Assembly (NCBI GenBank): GCA_944324915.1
Contig: CALUYD010000011.1
Coordinates: 1-50,357, forward strand
Direction: 5' to 3'
Origin: Candidatus Gastranaerophilales bacterium
Lineage (GTDB): Bacteria > Cyanobacteriota > Vampirovibrionia > Gastranaerophilales > Gastranaerophilaceae
Length of the DNA: 50,357 nt
A program made the position numbers and the translations under genes. Positions 24,115-33,571 of this stretch are shown piece by piece. Below the pieces are notes generated by a model. The model searched no databases. It saw only the letters and a list, made by a program, of their open reading frames with translations, and was not told the origin of the DNA. Numbering within the stretch: the first letter of the stretch is position 1; every line of letters begins with the position of its first letter.

Positions 24115-24993
24115 TTCTTTAATTTTATTTTTCAAATTATTTTTAACATCTGATAACGGACCGTTATTTGGAGCTTTTAAATTATTTATATAGTTTTTAG
24201 CATATACAAAAGGAAATTTAGCAAGCCAGGATGATTTTATTAAAATCGTTGCTGTGTCTGCCCCATGATCAAAAATTAATTCATCAATAGTTTGCTCATA
24301 AGCGGGGGATATTGATGAGAAAATTTTAATAAAATAATCGCCAGCGCTAACAATTCCATAACCTGTGCTTTCTACCGGGTTTTGTACTAGTTGAGTTATT
24401 TTGAAATTATCGCTATTTTCGCTTAAATCTGATAAATCAGATGGAAGTTGTATAGTTTCTCTATTTTTTTGTTCTATTTCATACCAATTTCCGTCATATT
24501 GGATTTTTAAAATATTGGGTTTTGGCATGTATATGTCATCTGCAATCGGAGCTAAAATTATATCGCCGTCATAGGTTATTAGTCCATATTTATAATTTTT
24601 TTCGACTAAGAACATTTTTCCATATAATATATCAATCGTTGAATATTCTTGAGTTGTAATGGCTTGTCCGTATTCATTGAATAATATATATTTACCTTTT
24701 GAACCTAATTTTGCAAATCTTCCGCCGCTAAAACGATATGCACTTGTGTATTTCGGCTCAACTAATATTTCGCCTGAATTTGAAATAATTCCATATTTTG
24801 AGCCTTTAAGAAATAACCATGAGCTATCTTTGAGTCTGATTAATTTTTTATAAATCGGCTCTGTTATTTTTACATTATCTTTGATTAGCCCGAATTTGTT
24901 ATTTTCGCCGTATGTTTGTGTAAGAGTTTCAATAGCAAATGAATTTAGTGTGCTAATTGACAACATTAAAAGTATGGTAAATAATTTCTTCAT
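24112..24993 (-). CDS. Exported WG-repeat protein
   Basis: The product is 293 aa. A signal peptide spans about 1-20 (MKKLFTILLMLSISTLNSFA, cleavage before IET). Several WG-type repeats follow, with pattern KYGIISNSGEILVEPKY at about 66-82, KYGLITYDGDIILAP at about 135-149 and more degenerate copies around them. WG repeats form beta-rich binding domains of unknown ligand. The C-terminal 70 residues lack repeats. On this strand TATTAT ends 6 nt before the ATG with no SD, which suggests a leaderless mRNA; the divergent AsmA-like gene starts only 43 bp away. Confidence 0.78.
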   Translation of the reverse strand: MKKLFTILLMLSISTLNSFAIETLTQTYGENNKFGLIKDNVKITEPIYKKLIRLKDSSWLFLKGSKYGIISNSGEILVEPKYTSAYRFSGGRFAKLGSKGKYILFNEYGQAITTQEYSTIDILYGKMFLVEKNYKYGLITYDGDIILAPIADDIYMPKPNILKIQYDGNWYEIEQKNRETIQLPSDLSDLSENSDNFKITQLVQNPVESTGYGIVSAGDYFIKIFSSISPAYEQTIDELIFDHGADTATILIKSSWLAKFPFVYAKNYINNLKAPNNGPLSDVKNNLKNKIKE

Positions 24994-25021
24994 AAAAATA
25001 TAATATCATAAATTGCTGTGG

Positions 25022-25027
25022 TATAAT
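25022..25027 (+). promoter_or_regulatory. -10 element of the AsmA-like gene
   Basis: TATAAT ends 9 nt before the ATG at 25037, which predicts a leader of 0-3 nt. No SD is present. A longer frame from a TTG at 25013 would translate the promoter itself and is rejected. Confidence 0.5.
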
Positions 25028-25036
25028 TTTTTTGTT

Positions 25037-27796
25037 ATGAAAATTAATTTTAATTTAGTAAAAAATCTTTTAATAATATTTTTATCTTTATTTTTCTTGC
25101 TTTTAGCATTTTTAATTTTGTCTTATTTATATATTTTGCCAAACTTGGTAAAATCTGAATTTGCTATAAATAAAGTACAAAAAATTGTCAAAGAGCAATT
25201 GAGTTTGGATTTAGTTGTTGAAAAACCTGAGCTTGAAACATCGTTTGAACCCGAAATAGAGTTTGATGTTAAGAAACTTCTTTTATCTAAAAATAATGAT
25301 GTGCTTGTTGATTTGGATGATTTTGAAATTGAAATTTCTTTTAAGAATATATTTAAAAAAGAACTAAAATTAAAAGAGCTGGAAGCAAAAAAGCTTATTA
25401 TTAAAGTTGATAAATTGATTTCGGCATTACCAAAAGTTGAAGCTAAAAAACAAACAAAGCCATGTGATTTTAAGTTTAATTTTATTGAATCCGATATTAA
25501 CCTTGATTATTTTATGGCGTCATTTGTTCAAAATAAATCTTTGGTTGAGTTAATTGTTAAAAATTCAAAATTAGAAAATAAAAATTTTATTTTTGAATCT
25601 AGTGTTGATATATATAAAAATAATAAAAAATTAGTTCAAATTTTAACAAAATCAAAAAATGAAATTGTTGTAGATGAAGATAAAATCAAAATTTCTGACT
25701 TGAAAATTTTAATCAATAAATCAAGATTGAAAGTTAATTCAGATATTACTCTTGATAAAATTACTGCTAATGTTAAATCTGATGTGTTTTATTTATCCGA
25801 TGTTTTTGATTTGATTAATTCAGATTTATTTATTCCTCAAGGAAGCGCTATGCTTTTACCTATTAATTCTCCTAAAGGAAATGTAAATTTTGATATTAAT
25901 TTAGATAATTTTGATTTATCAGGCGTGGTCGATGTAAATAATACAGAAATAAAAATTAAAGATGTTTCTAATCTTCCGATAAATGTTATTGATGGAAAAA
26001 TAAAAATTTCTAAAGATAAAATTGATTTTGTTAATTTAGTTGGTTATTATGGTAAAAATAAATCTAATAAATTGAGCATTAATGGCGATATTAAGGATTA
26101 TTATAAAACTTTTGATTCTAATATTGTCATTGATTCAATTATTACAAATGAATTTTTCAGAGATTATTTGTCTAAATTGATAAATAATTCTGTTTTAATG
26201 GTTTCAAAGCCTTCAAGGACAAAAATAATCTATAAATCTAAAAATAATATAATGGATATTATTTGGTTCGCACAGATTTCAAAAGGTGTTAATTTTGGAT
26301 TAACTAACGAAAAATCGGCATTATCTGATTATGATAGAGCTGTATTGGGTCAATTCCAAATAAATGGCAATAAATTAGAAATTAAAAATCTAAATTATTA
26401 TATTGCGGCAAATATTGTAAGAGGGGTTAAATTACAACCTATTTTAACCCTTAACGGTTTAATCGATTTAACAGGTAAGATTGATAAAATTGGTTTTGCA
26501 TTTGGCAGAGAATTGCCTTGTGAATTTTTGAATATCTTTGTTAAACAAAAAATGTTTAAAAAAGGTACTATTAAAGGTAATCTTGCAGTTCAATTTGTTG
26601 ATAATGTTCCTTATCTTGATGCTGATATGCAAATTAAAAATACTTTTATACCATCTCAAAGGCTTTCACTTAGAGAAATGACACTAAAAACAAATGGTAA
26701 TCTTATAAATTTAAATGCAAAAGGTAGATTTAAAAGAGCAAAATATGATTTTAAAGGCAGCTTAAAAAACGGTTTAAAACCTCCGTTTGTTATTAAAAAT
26801 TTGGCGCTTGATATTGATAATCTTGATGTGGAGCGAATTTTAGCTTCTTTTAATAATCAAAAATCAACCGATATAAAAGAAGTTAATGATGTTGAAATAA
26901 CATCTGAGGATGATATTCAAGATGATAACTATATGTTTGATACAAGTTTAGTTAGAATTGAAGATTGTGATTTTACATTGCAAAAAGGAAATTATAAAGA
27001 TATTAATTTCGGAAATATCAAAGCAAAATTAACCTTGGATGAAAAAGGTATATTAAGAATTAATTCTAATAAATTCGATATTGCAGAGGGTACATCAAGT
27101 TTAAAAGTTGAATGTGATTTGCAAAAATTGAAATATTATATTCGTCTTGGAATTAAAGGAATTGATTCTAATTTAATGGCTAAAACTTTATTTAATTTAG
27201 ATAGAGAAATAACAGGTGCTGCTTATGGTTTAATGGAATTAAACGGAGATAACACATTAAAATTAAACGGTAATATAAGATTTCTTATAAACGATGGAAC
27301 AATAGGTAAAATCGGTTTGGTTGAATATTTAATGAAAATTGCTTCAGTATTTAGAAATCCGATTGTTATGGTTAGTCCTGCAACGATTATGGATATTGTT
27401 TCAATCCCTGAAGGAAAATTCGACAAAATCGAAGGCGTAATTAAAATAAAAGATAATGTTTTATCTATGATAAATATCAAATCATATTCAGATACACTTA
27501 GTGCTTTAATTAGAGGAAGGTTTGACCTAGATAGACATGACGCGTCTTTAAGAATTTATACAAGATTTTCTACTGATAAAAAATCAATGTTCGGATTTTT
27601 AAGAAATTTATCATTAAATTCTTTGGCTAATAAAGTTAAATTGACTTCAAGAAATGATGCTAATTATTACGCTTCAGAACTTGTGGATTTGCCTCCCATT
27701 GATGCGGAAGAATCAAAAACTCAAGTATTCTTAACACAAGTTGAAGGTGATATTGAACATTTTAATTTCTTATCAAGTTTGAAAAAAATTAAATAA
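25037..27796 (+). CDS. AsmA-like envelope protein
   Basis: The product is 919 aa from the ATG at 25037. One N-terminal membrane helix (about 10-33) anchors a long beta-rich domain outside the inner membrane. The C-terminal 250 residues have the AsmA-like pattern: repeated GNIRFLINDGTIGKIGLVEY-type strands, IPEGKFDKIEGVIKIKDNVL, and ALIRGRFDLDRHDASLRI. AsmA-family proteins (AsmA, YhdP, TamB) form long grooves thought to carry phospholipids between inner and outer membranes, which fits a Gram-negative-type cell. The exact subfamily cannot be assigned. Its 3' end overlaps the convergent gene by 8 bp. Confidence 0.78.
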   Translation: MKINFNLVKNLLIIFLSLFFLLLAFLILSYLYILPNLVKSEFAINKVQKIVKEQLSLDLVVEKPELETSFEPEIEFDVKKLLLSKNNDVLVDLDDFEIEISFKNIFKKELKLKELEAKKLIIKVDKLISALPKVEAKKQTKPCDFKFNFIESDINLDYFMASFVQNKSLVELIVKNSKLENKNFIFESSVDIYKNNKKLVQILTKSKNEIVVDEDKIKISDLKILINKSRLKVNSDITLDKITANVKSDVFYLSDVFDLINSDLFIPQGSAMLLPINSPKGNVNFDINLDNFDLSGVVDVNNTEIKIKDVSNLPINVIDGKIKISKDKIDFVNLVGYYGKNKSNKLSINGDIKDYYKTFDSNIVIDSIITNEFFRDYLSKLINNSVLMVSKPSRTKIIYKSKNNIMDIIWFAQISKGVNFGLTNEKSALSDYDRAVLGQFQINGNKLEIKNLNYYIAANIVRGVKLQPILTLNGLIDLTGKIDKIGFAFGRELPCEFLNIFVKQKMFKKGTIKGNLAVQFVDNVPYLDADMQIKNTFIPSQRLSLREMTLKTNGNLINLNAKGRFKRAKYDFKGSLKNGLKPPFVIKNLALDIDNLDVERILASFNNQKSTDIKEVNDVEITSEDDIQDDNYMFDTSLVRIEDCDFTLQKGNYKDINFGNIKAKLTLDEKGILRINSNKFDIAEGTSSLKVECDLQKLKYYIRLGIKGIDSNLMAKTLFNLDREITGAAYGLMELNGDNTLKLNGNIRFLINDGTIGKIGLVEYLMKIASVFRNPIVMVSPATIMDIVSIPEGKFDKIEGVIKIKDNVLSMINIKSYSDTLSALIRGRFDLDRHDASLRIYTRFSTDKKSMFGFLRNLSLNSLANKVKLTSRNDANYYASELVDLPPIDAEESKTQVFLTQVEGDIEHFNFLSSLKKIK

Positions 27797-28715
27797 TTTC
27801 TAAAAAGTCATTATCAATTTTTAAAATGGTTTTTATGGCAATGTGCGCTACAATTAGGCTGTTGCCTGAAATAAAACCGTCTGATATTATTTTGAAATTC
27901 TGAATTTTGTTGTAATTTTCTTTGTTTAATTTGGCAATGAAATCTAGTGAAATATTTATTGATAGCTCCTTTGATAGTGCTGTTATAATTGTTTTAAATT
28001 TATCTTGGGCAAAATTTTTGTTGCAAAAAATATCTAAATAAATATTATTTTTATCTTCATTTATATTTATGACAATATTTGAAAAGTTTATTGTTTTAAA
28101 AAGTATGCTTAATTTTGAATTTTTGATTGCTTGTTTTTCTTCTTCTAATATAAGTTTGTCATCTATATTTTTATCAAATATTTGTTGATTGAAAGGGATA
28201 TATAGCAATAATAATTCCTTAAGCGCATTTGTTGTATTTATATTGGTTGATGTTTGAATGGCGCTTAAAATTGTTAGCACTTCTTTTAATTGCTCTATGT
28301 CATTTACTCCTGTTTTTAGAGAATTTGATATTGTTTGCATTAATTTTGAAATTGCTTCAGTTGAATTTTGGTTTAGAATTTCATTTAATGCTTTTGTGTT
28401 TATCATGTTTTGTGTGAGGATTTTTGCTAATTTTGGGTCAATATTTTTTGAATATAACTGCTTTGTAAAATCTTCTATTGTGCTTGGAAATTTTAAAAGA
28501 CTTTTTAGATATTTTAAAATGGTTTCACTATCCATTTTGATTGTTGAATAATCTGCAATAAAAGCCTTGTTTATATTATTTATCTGGTTTTGCGCTTGAG
28601 CTGGTTCTTGTTGCGGTGCTTGATTTTGTGCTTGTTGCTGCGAATTTTGAACAAGACCAGCTTTTTGGCTTGATATTTGTATATTGCTAAAATTATTTAT
28701 TGGATTAAATTCCAT
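27789..28715 (-). CDS. Q-rich helical protein, possibly FliK-like
   Basis: The product is 308 aa. Residues 1-50 are Gln/Asn/Ala-rich and probably disordered. A helical middle (about 60-190) and a C-terminal mixed domain (about 195-300) follow. A disordered Gln-rich start with a compact C-terminal domain (FSNIVININEDKNNIYLDIF) is the layout of flagellar hook-length proteins (FliK), and rod genes lie 2 kb away, but I see no decisive Flg_hook motif. There is no signal peptide. The SD is weak (AAGAGA). The function is best left open. Confidence 0.5.
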   Translation of the reverse strand: MEFNPINNFSNIQISSQKAGLVQNSQQQAQNQAPQQEPAQAQNQINNINKAFIADYSTIKMDSETILKYLKSLLKFPSTIEDFTKQLYSKNIDPKLAKILTQNMINTKALNEILNQNSTEAISKLMQTISNSLKTGVNDIEQLKEVLTILSAIQTSTNINTTNALKELLLLYIPFNQQIFDKNIDDKLILEEEKQAIKNSKLSILFKTINFSNIVININEDKNNIYLDIFCNKNFAQDKFKTIITALSKELSINISLDFIAKLNKENYNKIQNFKIISDGFISGNSLIVAHIAIKTILKIDNDFLEII

Positions 28716-28915
28716 ATTTTTCTCTTAATTAAAATTTTATAATTGGCATGCTTTTTTATTTTAATTTTAAAATTTTATAATTTTCATTATAATTGTAAAC
28801 ATTTTTTAAGCGGTTAAAACCCTTTATTTATATGATGATTGGCGAATACTACACTTGTAAAATAATATTAGGTTGCTTAATTTGCAATGAGTTAAATAAT
28901 AGTTTAAAATACAAG

Positions 28916-28997
28916 TATAATAAAAGTTAAAACTTTTGGTTTATTATTAATTAAATTTAATGGGGAAATGGGGGTTTTGATAACCTCCCTTTTTTTA
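28916..28997 (+). ncRNA. Candidate small RNA ending in a rightward terminator
   Basis: The 291-nt gap between two minus-strand genes contains a plus-strand terminator (28970-28997) that neither gene can use. TATAAT at 28916-28921 could start a transcript of about 70 nt near 28928. No -35 is evident. The rest of the gap shows only AT-rich sequence. Confidence 0.3.
28970..28997 (+). terminator. Rightward rho-independent terminator
   Basis: GGGGGTT-TTGAT-AACCTCC forms a 7-bp stem (one G-T pair), followed by CT and seven T. On the opposite strand no T tract follows the hairpin. Confidence 0.65.
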
Positions 28998-29006
28998 TCT
29001 TTGAAC

Positions 29007-30674
29007 TTATTTTCTTAATTTTAAGAATTTTTCGCTTCTTTCAAGTTGTTTTTTATATTTTTTAATTTGTTCTTCGTTTCCTATTGAAAGGGAAATTTCG
29101 TATGCTTGCTTTTTGTAGTTAATCTCATTTTCATCTATTTCAATTGCTTCTCTAATGTACATTAAAGCATTTTCGTATTCGCTAAGCCCCATATAACTTC
29201 TTGCCATTTGTGAATAATATTTAGCAATGGTTGGATTAATTCTTATTGCGTTATAAATAGATGTTTTTGCGCTGTCAAAATTATTCATATCATTTAAAAT
29301 TAAGCCTTTAAAGTAATATGATTCAGCATTATTTTTATCAAGTCTTAAATATTCTTCCATTGATTCAAGAGCTTTGTTTAAATCTTTTAATCGATAATAA
29401 ATTCTTGCTAATGAATTATAAATTGAAGCGCAATTTTTATGTTTTTCGCTGAATTTTTCAATTAAATCCATTGCTTCATCGTAATTTTTATCATCAATTA
29501 ATAAATCTATCAACTCAAGCGTATAATATATTGAGTTAGGATATAATTTTAATCCTTGTTTATATACTTGAATAGCTTTTTTATAGAGCTTTAATTCCTT
29601 GTAGCAAAGTGCTAGGGTGTCTAATAAAATAGCATTTTCTTTTTCTTCTTTATAATATTTTTCAAGGATTTTAACCGCTTTTGATAGGTTAGATTTTTTC
29701 AGATTTATTACCTGTATTAATATTTGAGCTTTTGGATAAAATTTTGAATTCTTTTTAATGGAATTCAGGCTCAAAAGTGCTTTTGATGTTTCGTTTTTCT
29801 TAATTAAAATCCAGCCCGATAAGAATTGTTTTTCGTCAATATTTTCACAATTATTTTTAACAATTGACATATTTATTGATTTTTTAAGAGCGCAAAGTGC
29901 CTCATCAAGCCAAGATATATCTATATAAGACTTAGCAAGGTCAACATAAAAATCATGCTCATCTTTATCTTGTTCTATTGCTTTGATAAATAATTCTATT
30001 GCTTTTGAGTGATTTTTTCTTACTGCTTCTATTTTTGCTAAATAATATAATCCTAAAGCACAATCCTCATCAGCATTTATGCAATATGGAATTGCTTTAT
30101 CATAGTTTCCTTTTTCAAATTCTATTTTAGCCATTTCAACATTGGCGTTTTGATGATATATATCAAGCTCTAAGATTTTTTTTAGAATTATCTCTTTTTT
30201 GTTTTCGCTGATTGTTGAAATTAAATATAAAATATCTGTGTCTAATTTAATTGATTCATCTAATTTATTAAAGTATTCAATTGCATCTTGTTTTTTGTCT
30301 GTTGCAATAAGTGTTTTAATGTAGTTAAAGTAGCTTTTTGTGCTTTTTATATTTTCGCACATTAATGTTGCAACTTTAAGCGCCTTATTAAATTGTTTTG
30401 TATTGTAATATATATCAAAGCAAAATTGATTACAGTCCTCATTGTTTGGATTTATTGCAAGCGCTTTTTGAAATTCGTCAATTGCTCTATCGTAATTATC
30501 CATTAAGAAATATAATTCGCCCAATTGGGATAGGATTTCTATGTTGTCATCCGGATTATTTGGATATTCTAAAACTTTATAAAGTGTTTCTATTGCGGCT
30601 TTATATTTTTTTTGATTTCTTAATTCGAATGATTTTTTAATTAATTCAATTTTTTCAATTTCATAGTTTTCCAT
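29007..30674 (-). CDS. Tetratricopeptide-repeat protein
   Basis: The product is 555 aa made of about 14-15 TPR units. Clear ones include YDRAIDEFQKALAINPNNED (about 59-78), YKKAIQVYKQGLKLYPNSIY, LNKALESMEEYLRLDKNNAE and YENALMYIREAIEIDENEIN near the C-terminus. There is no signal peptide or enzymatic domain, so it is a cytoplasmic scaffold for protein-protein contacts. Its partner is unknown; the neighbouring divergent flagellar genes are one candidate context. TATAAT ends 7 nt before the ATG on this strand and there is no SD, so the mRNA is probably leaderless. Confidence 0.85.
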   Translation of the reverse strand: MENYEIEKIELIKKSFELRNQKKYKAAIETLYKVLEYPNNPDDNIEILSQLGELYFLMDNYDRAIDEFQKALAINPNNEDCNQFCFDIYYNTKQFNKALKVATLMCENIKSTKSYFNYIKTLIATDKKQDAIEYFNKLDESIKLDTDILYLISTISENKKEIILKKILELDIYHQNANVEMAKIEFEKGNYDKAIPYCINADEDCALGLYYLAKIEAVRKNHSKAIELFIKAIEQDKDEHDFYVDLAKSYIDISWLDEALCALKKSINMSIVKNNCENIDEKQFLSGWILIKKNETSKALLSLNSIKKNSKFYPKAQILIQVINLKKSNLSKAVKILEKYYKEEKENAILLDTLALCYKELKLYKKAIQVYKQGLKLYPNSIYYTLELIDLLIDDKNYDEAMDLIEKFSEKHKNCASIYNSLARIYYRLKDLNKALESMEEYLRLDKNNAESYYFKGLILNDMNNFDSAKTSIYNAIRINPTIAKYYSQMARSYMGLSEYENALMYIREAIEIDENEINYKKQAYEISLSIGNEEQIKKYKKQLERSEKFLKLRK

Positions 30675-30681
30675 AAAAGTT

Positions 30682-30687
30682 ATTATA
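30682..30687 (-). promoter_or_regulatory. -10 element placed for a leaderless mRNA (TPR gene)
   Basis: Read on the minus strand, TATAAT ends 7 nt before the ATG at 30674. This spacing puts the transcription start at the start codon. No SD is visible. Confidence 0.45.
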
Positions 30688-30831
30688 TTTTATTTTTTGC
30701 CTTAATTCAATAATTGAAATATTTGACTTTTTAAAAATAATTATTAAATTTAATCCATACGTTGTATTTTTTCTTTTCCTTTTAAAGATTAAACAATGTG
30801 TGTCGTTGCCTACAAAAAAGGAGTATCCGAT

Positions 30832-31530
30832 ATGAAATTGGCAGCAGGAATAAATTTTGATGCATCAGGAATTGCTCAATCCATTAATGCTATGCAAATG
30901 GATATGGATATTATGGGCATTTTTTCTGAAAATGTCGTTGGCTTTGATAAAGTTGGTTATCAAAGAAAAGAAGCTGTCATTTCTTCTTTTGCAGAATTTA
31001 TTGGACCTGAAGCATTATCTCATAGTGTTGATGAACAAGTAGGAAGATTAGCTATGACTGATAGACCGCTTGATATTGCGCTATCCGATAAGGGCTATTT
31101 TCAAGTTTTAAATCCGGATGGAAGTATCGAATTAACTCGTGATGGAAGGTTTAAATTAAATAAAGACGGCGAACTTTTAACTCAAACCAATCAAAAAGTT
31201 TTATCAATTGCGGGTTTACCTATTGTTTTGCCTGTAATACCTGAAAGCGAAGATAAAATAAAAATTGGACTTGATGGTAAAATTGGTGTTTTTGATGAAA
31301 AAACAAGAGGATTAATCCCAGCAGGAACTATTGGTATAGTTAGCTCTGATGGTTCTTTGGTTGCAGCAAATTGTGTTCGTCAAGGTTATGTTGAATCATC
31401 TAATGTTCAATTAGAGCGTGAATATATGGAAGTAGCCAATTACACACGAAGTTTTGATGCTAACAGGCAAATGTTTAGAATGCAAAACAGTAAACTTTCA
31501 AATGTAATTCAAACACTAGGGAGAGTTTAA
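30832..31530 (+). CDS. Flagellar rod/hook-basal body protein, FlgF/FlgG type (1)
   Basis: I chose ATG 30832 because AAGGAG lies 8 nt upstream; the earlier in-frame ATG at 30796 has no SD. The product is 232 aa. The N-terminal rod motif region (INAMQMDMDIMGIFSENVVG) is somewhat divergent from the N-V-A-N-x-x-T-x-G-[FY] consensus. RPLDIALSDKGYFQV is the conserved core of FlgF/FlgG proteins, and the C-terminus SSNVQLEREYMEVANYTRSF with NVIQTLGRV is typical of FlgG. It is the first of four rod genes separated by 10-12 nt. It should form part of the proximal or distal rod in the periplasm. Confidence 0.8.
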   Translation: MKLAAGINFDASGIAQSINAMQMDMDIMGIFSENVVGFDKVGYQRKEAVISSFAEFIGPEALSHSVDEQVGRLAMTDRPLDIALSDKGYFQVLNPDGSIELTRDGRFKLNKDGELLTQTNQKVLSIAGLPIVLPVIPESEDKIKIGLDGKIGVFDEKTRGLIPAGTIGIVSSDGSLVAANCVRQGYVESSNVQLEREYMEVANYTRSFDANRQMFRMQNSKLSNVIQTLGRV

Positions 31531-31540
31531 GGAGTAGTTT

Positions 31541-32257
31541 ATGGCATATAACTTACAAGGAATAATCAGAAAAACAACCACAAACATGGCAGTTGAGTTT
31601 GATAGAATGGCATATATTACTCAAAATTTTGCCAATGTAAATACTAACGGCTATAAATCAGTTCGCTTTGAAGATATTATTGATGCTGATGGTTCAGTTC
31701 ATGGCGTAGAGCGCACCGATTGCAGAGTTGGTGAGTTTTTGATGACTGATAACCCTTTGGATATTGCTCTTCAGGGTGCAGGATATATTCCTGTTACTAC
31801 TCCTCAAGGCGAAATAAGATACACAAGAGATGGTGCATTTATGAAAAATGCTGATGGCTATCTTATTACAAAAACAGGCGATTTAGTTGGTTCTGGAATT
31901 AGAATAGATGGAACTTGTGAAAAAGTTGAAATTAAATCGAATGGAGATGTTTACACATATAAAAGAGTGTTTGATAAACCGGAATATGTTGGAACAATTC
32001 CTGTTGTTCAATTTGATAATCCGGAAGCGCTAAAAGATGTCGGCGCTAATGAATTTGTTGCAACTGAAAATTCCGGTAAAATTCGTCTTGTAGAAAACCA
32101 TGATTATATTAAACAATATGGAATTGAGCGTTCTAATGTTGATGTAATATCTGATATTTATATGGTTTCAAGAATTAATGCTTCAATTTTGGCTTCAAGC
32201 TCTTTAATGAAAGCTATTAATTCAATGTATGATAAAGCAATTGAGTTGACTCAATAA
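31541..32257 (+). CDS. Flagellar rod/hook-basal body protein, FlgF/FlgG type (2)
   Basis: The product is 238 aa. QNFANVNTNGYKSVRFEDII is the classic rod motif, NPLDIALQGAGYIPV the core FlgF/G motif, and RSNVDVISDIYMVSRINASI the C-terminal helix. It is a paralogue of the preceding gene; one probably serves as FlgF and the other as FlgG, but I cannot assign which. AAGGAG precedes the ATG. It has the clear Asn-Thr-Asn-Gly rod motif that the first copy lacks. Confidence 0.82.
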   Translation: MAYNLQGIIRKTTTNMAVEFDRMAYITQNFANVNTNGYKSVRFEDIIDADGSVHGVERTDCRVGEFLMTDNPLDIALQGAGYIPVTTPQGEIRYTRDGAFMKNADGYLITKTGDLVGSGIRIDGTCEKVEIKSNGDVYTYKRVFDKPEYVGTIPVVQFDNPEALKDVGANEFVATENSGKIRLVENHDYIKQYGIERSNVDVISDIYMVSRINASILASSSLMKAINSMYDKAIELTQ

Positions 32258-32269
32258 AAGGAGTAAATA

Positions 32270-32632
32270 ATGGGCTTAGTACCTACATATTTATTAAATA
32301 ATCCGCAAAAAATGCTTACAATGATTTCTCAAAGACAAGAATGTCTTTCTGATAATATTGCAAATATGCACACAAAAGGATACAGAAGAAAAGATGTTGA
32401 TTTTTCACAGTATTTAAATAATGGTATTTCTTCTCGCCTTGAGTCAAATTTAGTTGAAAAATATGGACCAAGTCCAATTTCATCAAGCACATACGGTGGT
32501 GAAAATATTTCAACCGAAGAAGAACTTGCAAAAATGCAAGAAAATTATTTATTGTATAACGTTGCTGTAAGACATTTATCAAGTACAATTACCGAAATTA
32601 AAACAGCACTAAATGTTTCAGCTAACGGATAA
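32270..32632 (+). CDS. flgB: Flagellar basal-body rod protein FlgB
   Basis: The product is 120 aa, normal for FlgB. RQECLSDNIANMHTKGYRRK contains the rod motif near residues 22-41, followed by KDVDFSQYLN as in FlgB, and the C-terminal helix spans about 85-115. FlgB forms the base of the proximal rod next to the MS ring. AAAAGGAG precedes the ATG. It lies 11 nt before flgC in the usual flgB-flgC order. Confidence 0.85.
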   Translation: MGLVPTYLLNNPQKMLTMISQRQECLSDNIANMHTKGYRRKDVDFSQYLNNGISSRLESNLVEKYGPSPISSSTYGGENISTEEELAKMQENYLLYNVAVRHLSSTITEIKTALNVSANG

Positions 32633-32643
32633 GGAGTATAATT

Positions 32644-33078
32644 ATGGGTTTAATGAATGCTTTTAATATAGGTAGACAAGGTCTTGAAGTTCATGGAAAA
32701 CGTGTTGAAATTGCTGCAAAAAATATTGCAAACATTGATACACCGAATTATACAAGAAAAATTCCTATAATTTCTTCTAATCAAGATCAAAGTTTTGCAA
32801 CTGTTTTATCGTCTATGGGTGTTGGAGCACTTACAGGTTCAACCAATATGGGCGGTGTTAATTTTGATGGTATAGTTGAAGATCCTACGCTTGGCGCTAA
32901 GATTTATAAACCTGGACATCCTGATGCTGATGAATATGGCTATATTAGAACATCTAATACAAATCCTATGGTTGATATAGCAGATGCAACAATAGCGCAA
33001 AGAGCATTTGAGGCTTCTTTGGGTGTTATGTCTATATCTAAAGCTATGGCAGTATCATCGCTAGAAATCGGCAAATAA
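32644..33078 (+). CDS. flgC: Flagellar basal-body rod protein FlgC
   Basis: The product is 144 aa. EIAAKNIANIDTPNYTRKIP is the rod motif, and KPGHPDADEYGYIRTSNTNP with DATIAQRAFEASL are the diagnostic FlgC blocks. AAGGAG precedes the ATG. fliE, which often follows flgC, is absent; instead the 3' end overlaps a convergent gene by 18 bp. Confidence 0.9.
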   Translation: MGLMNAFNIGRQGLEVHGKRVEIAAKNIANIDTPNYTRKIPIISSNQDQSFATVLSSMGVGALTGSTNMGGVNFDGIVEDPTLGAKIYKPGHPDADEYGYIRTSNTNPMVDIADATIAQRAFEASLGVMSISKAMAVSSLEIGK

Positions 33079-33525
33079 CGCTAAAAGTTGCTTAATTAAT
33101 TTTATTATAATTTCAATAATATCATTTGCTTCATAATATTCTACCTTCTTTTTAAGTGGCTCTTGAGGCTGTTGCATGTAGGATAATGAAATTTGATATT
33201 GTTCACATAATGGTTTTATTTTGTTGTAATATTTAAAATCTGAATTTTTCTCTATTATCAAAACAATAGCGGGATTTTTGCCTGTTAATCTTGCATAATG
33301 TAGGCTTTGACCTATTGCTTCTGCCCATTTTGGTGCAAAATCAAATTCTACGGCATGCGCTTTTGTAAGGCAATCAACCCTTGTGTCGTCAATTAATTTA
33401 AATTCTGTTATACCATTTTGTTTTTCGCACCAGATATTTTGATAATATTTTTCATTGTATAGATGTTTTGCTTGTGCTATTTGGCAAGTAAATAAAAGTA
33501 TTAGAGCTATTCTTATTAAAAACAT
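33061..33525 (-). CDS. Secreted protein with nuclease-like core pattern
   Basis: The product is 154 aa with a signal peptide of about 19 residues (MFLIRIALILLFTCQIAQA). The conserved-looking core is TRVDCLTKAHAVEFDFAPK followed by WAEAIGQSLHYARLTGKNPA and IVLIIEK. Asp51, Glu60 and the Q-S-x-H-Y helix are arranged like a PD-(D/E)XK nuclease fold, and I recall secreted or plasmid-borne proteins with the same core, but no family name is certain. On this strand TATAAA ends 8 nt before the ATG, with no SD. Convergent with flgC. Confidence 0.6.
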   Translation of the reverse strand: MFLIRIALILLFTCQIAQAKHLYNEKYYQNIWCEKQNGITEFKLIDDTRVDCLTKAHAVEFDFAPKWAEAIGQSLHYARLTGKNPAIVLIIEKNSDFKYYNKIKPLCEQYQISLSYMQQPQEPLKKKVEYYEANDIIEIIIKLIKQLLALFADF

Positions 33526-33571
33526 AATTTAAGTTTATATTAAAAATTAAAATTTACTACATAAAATTGAC

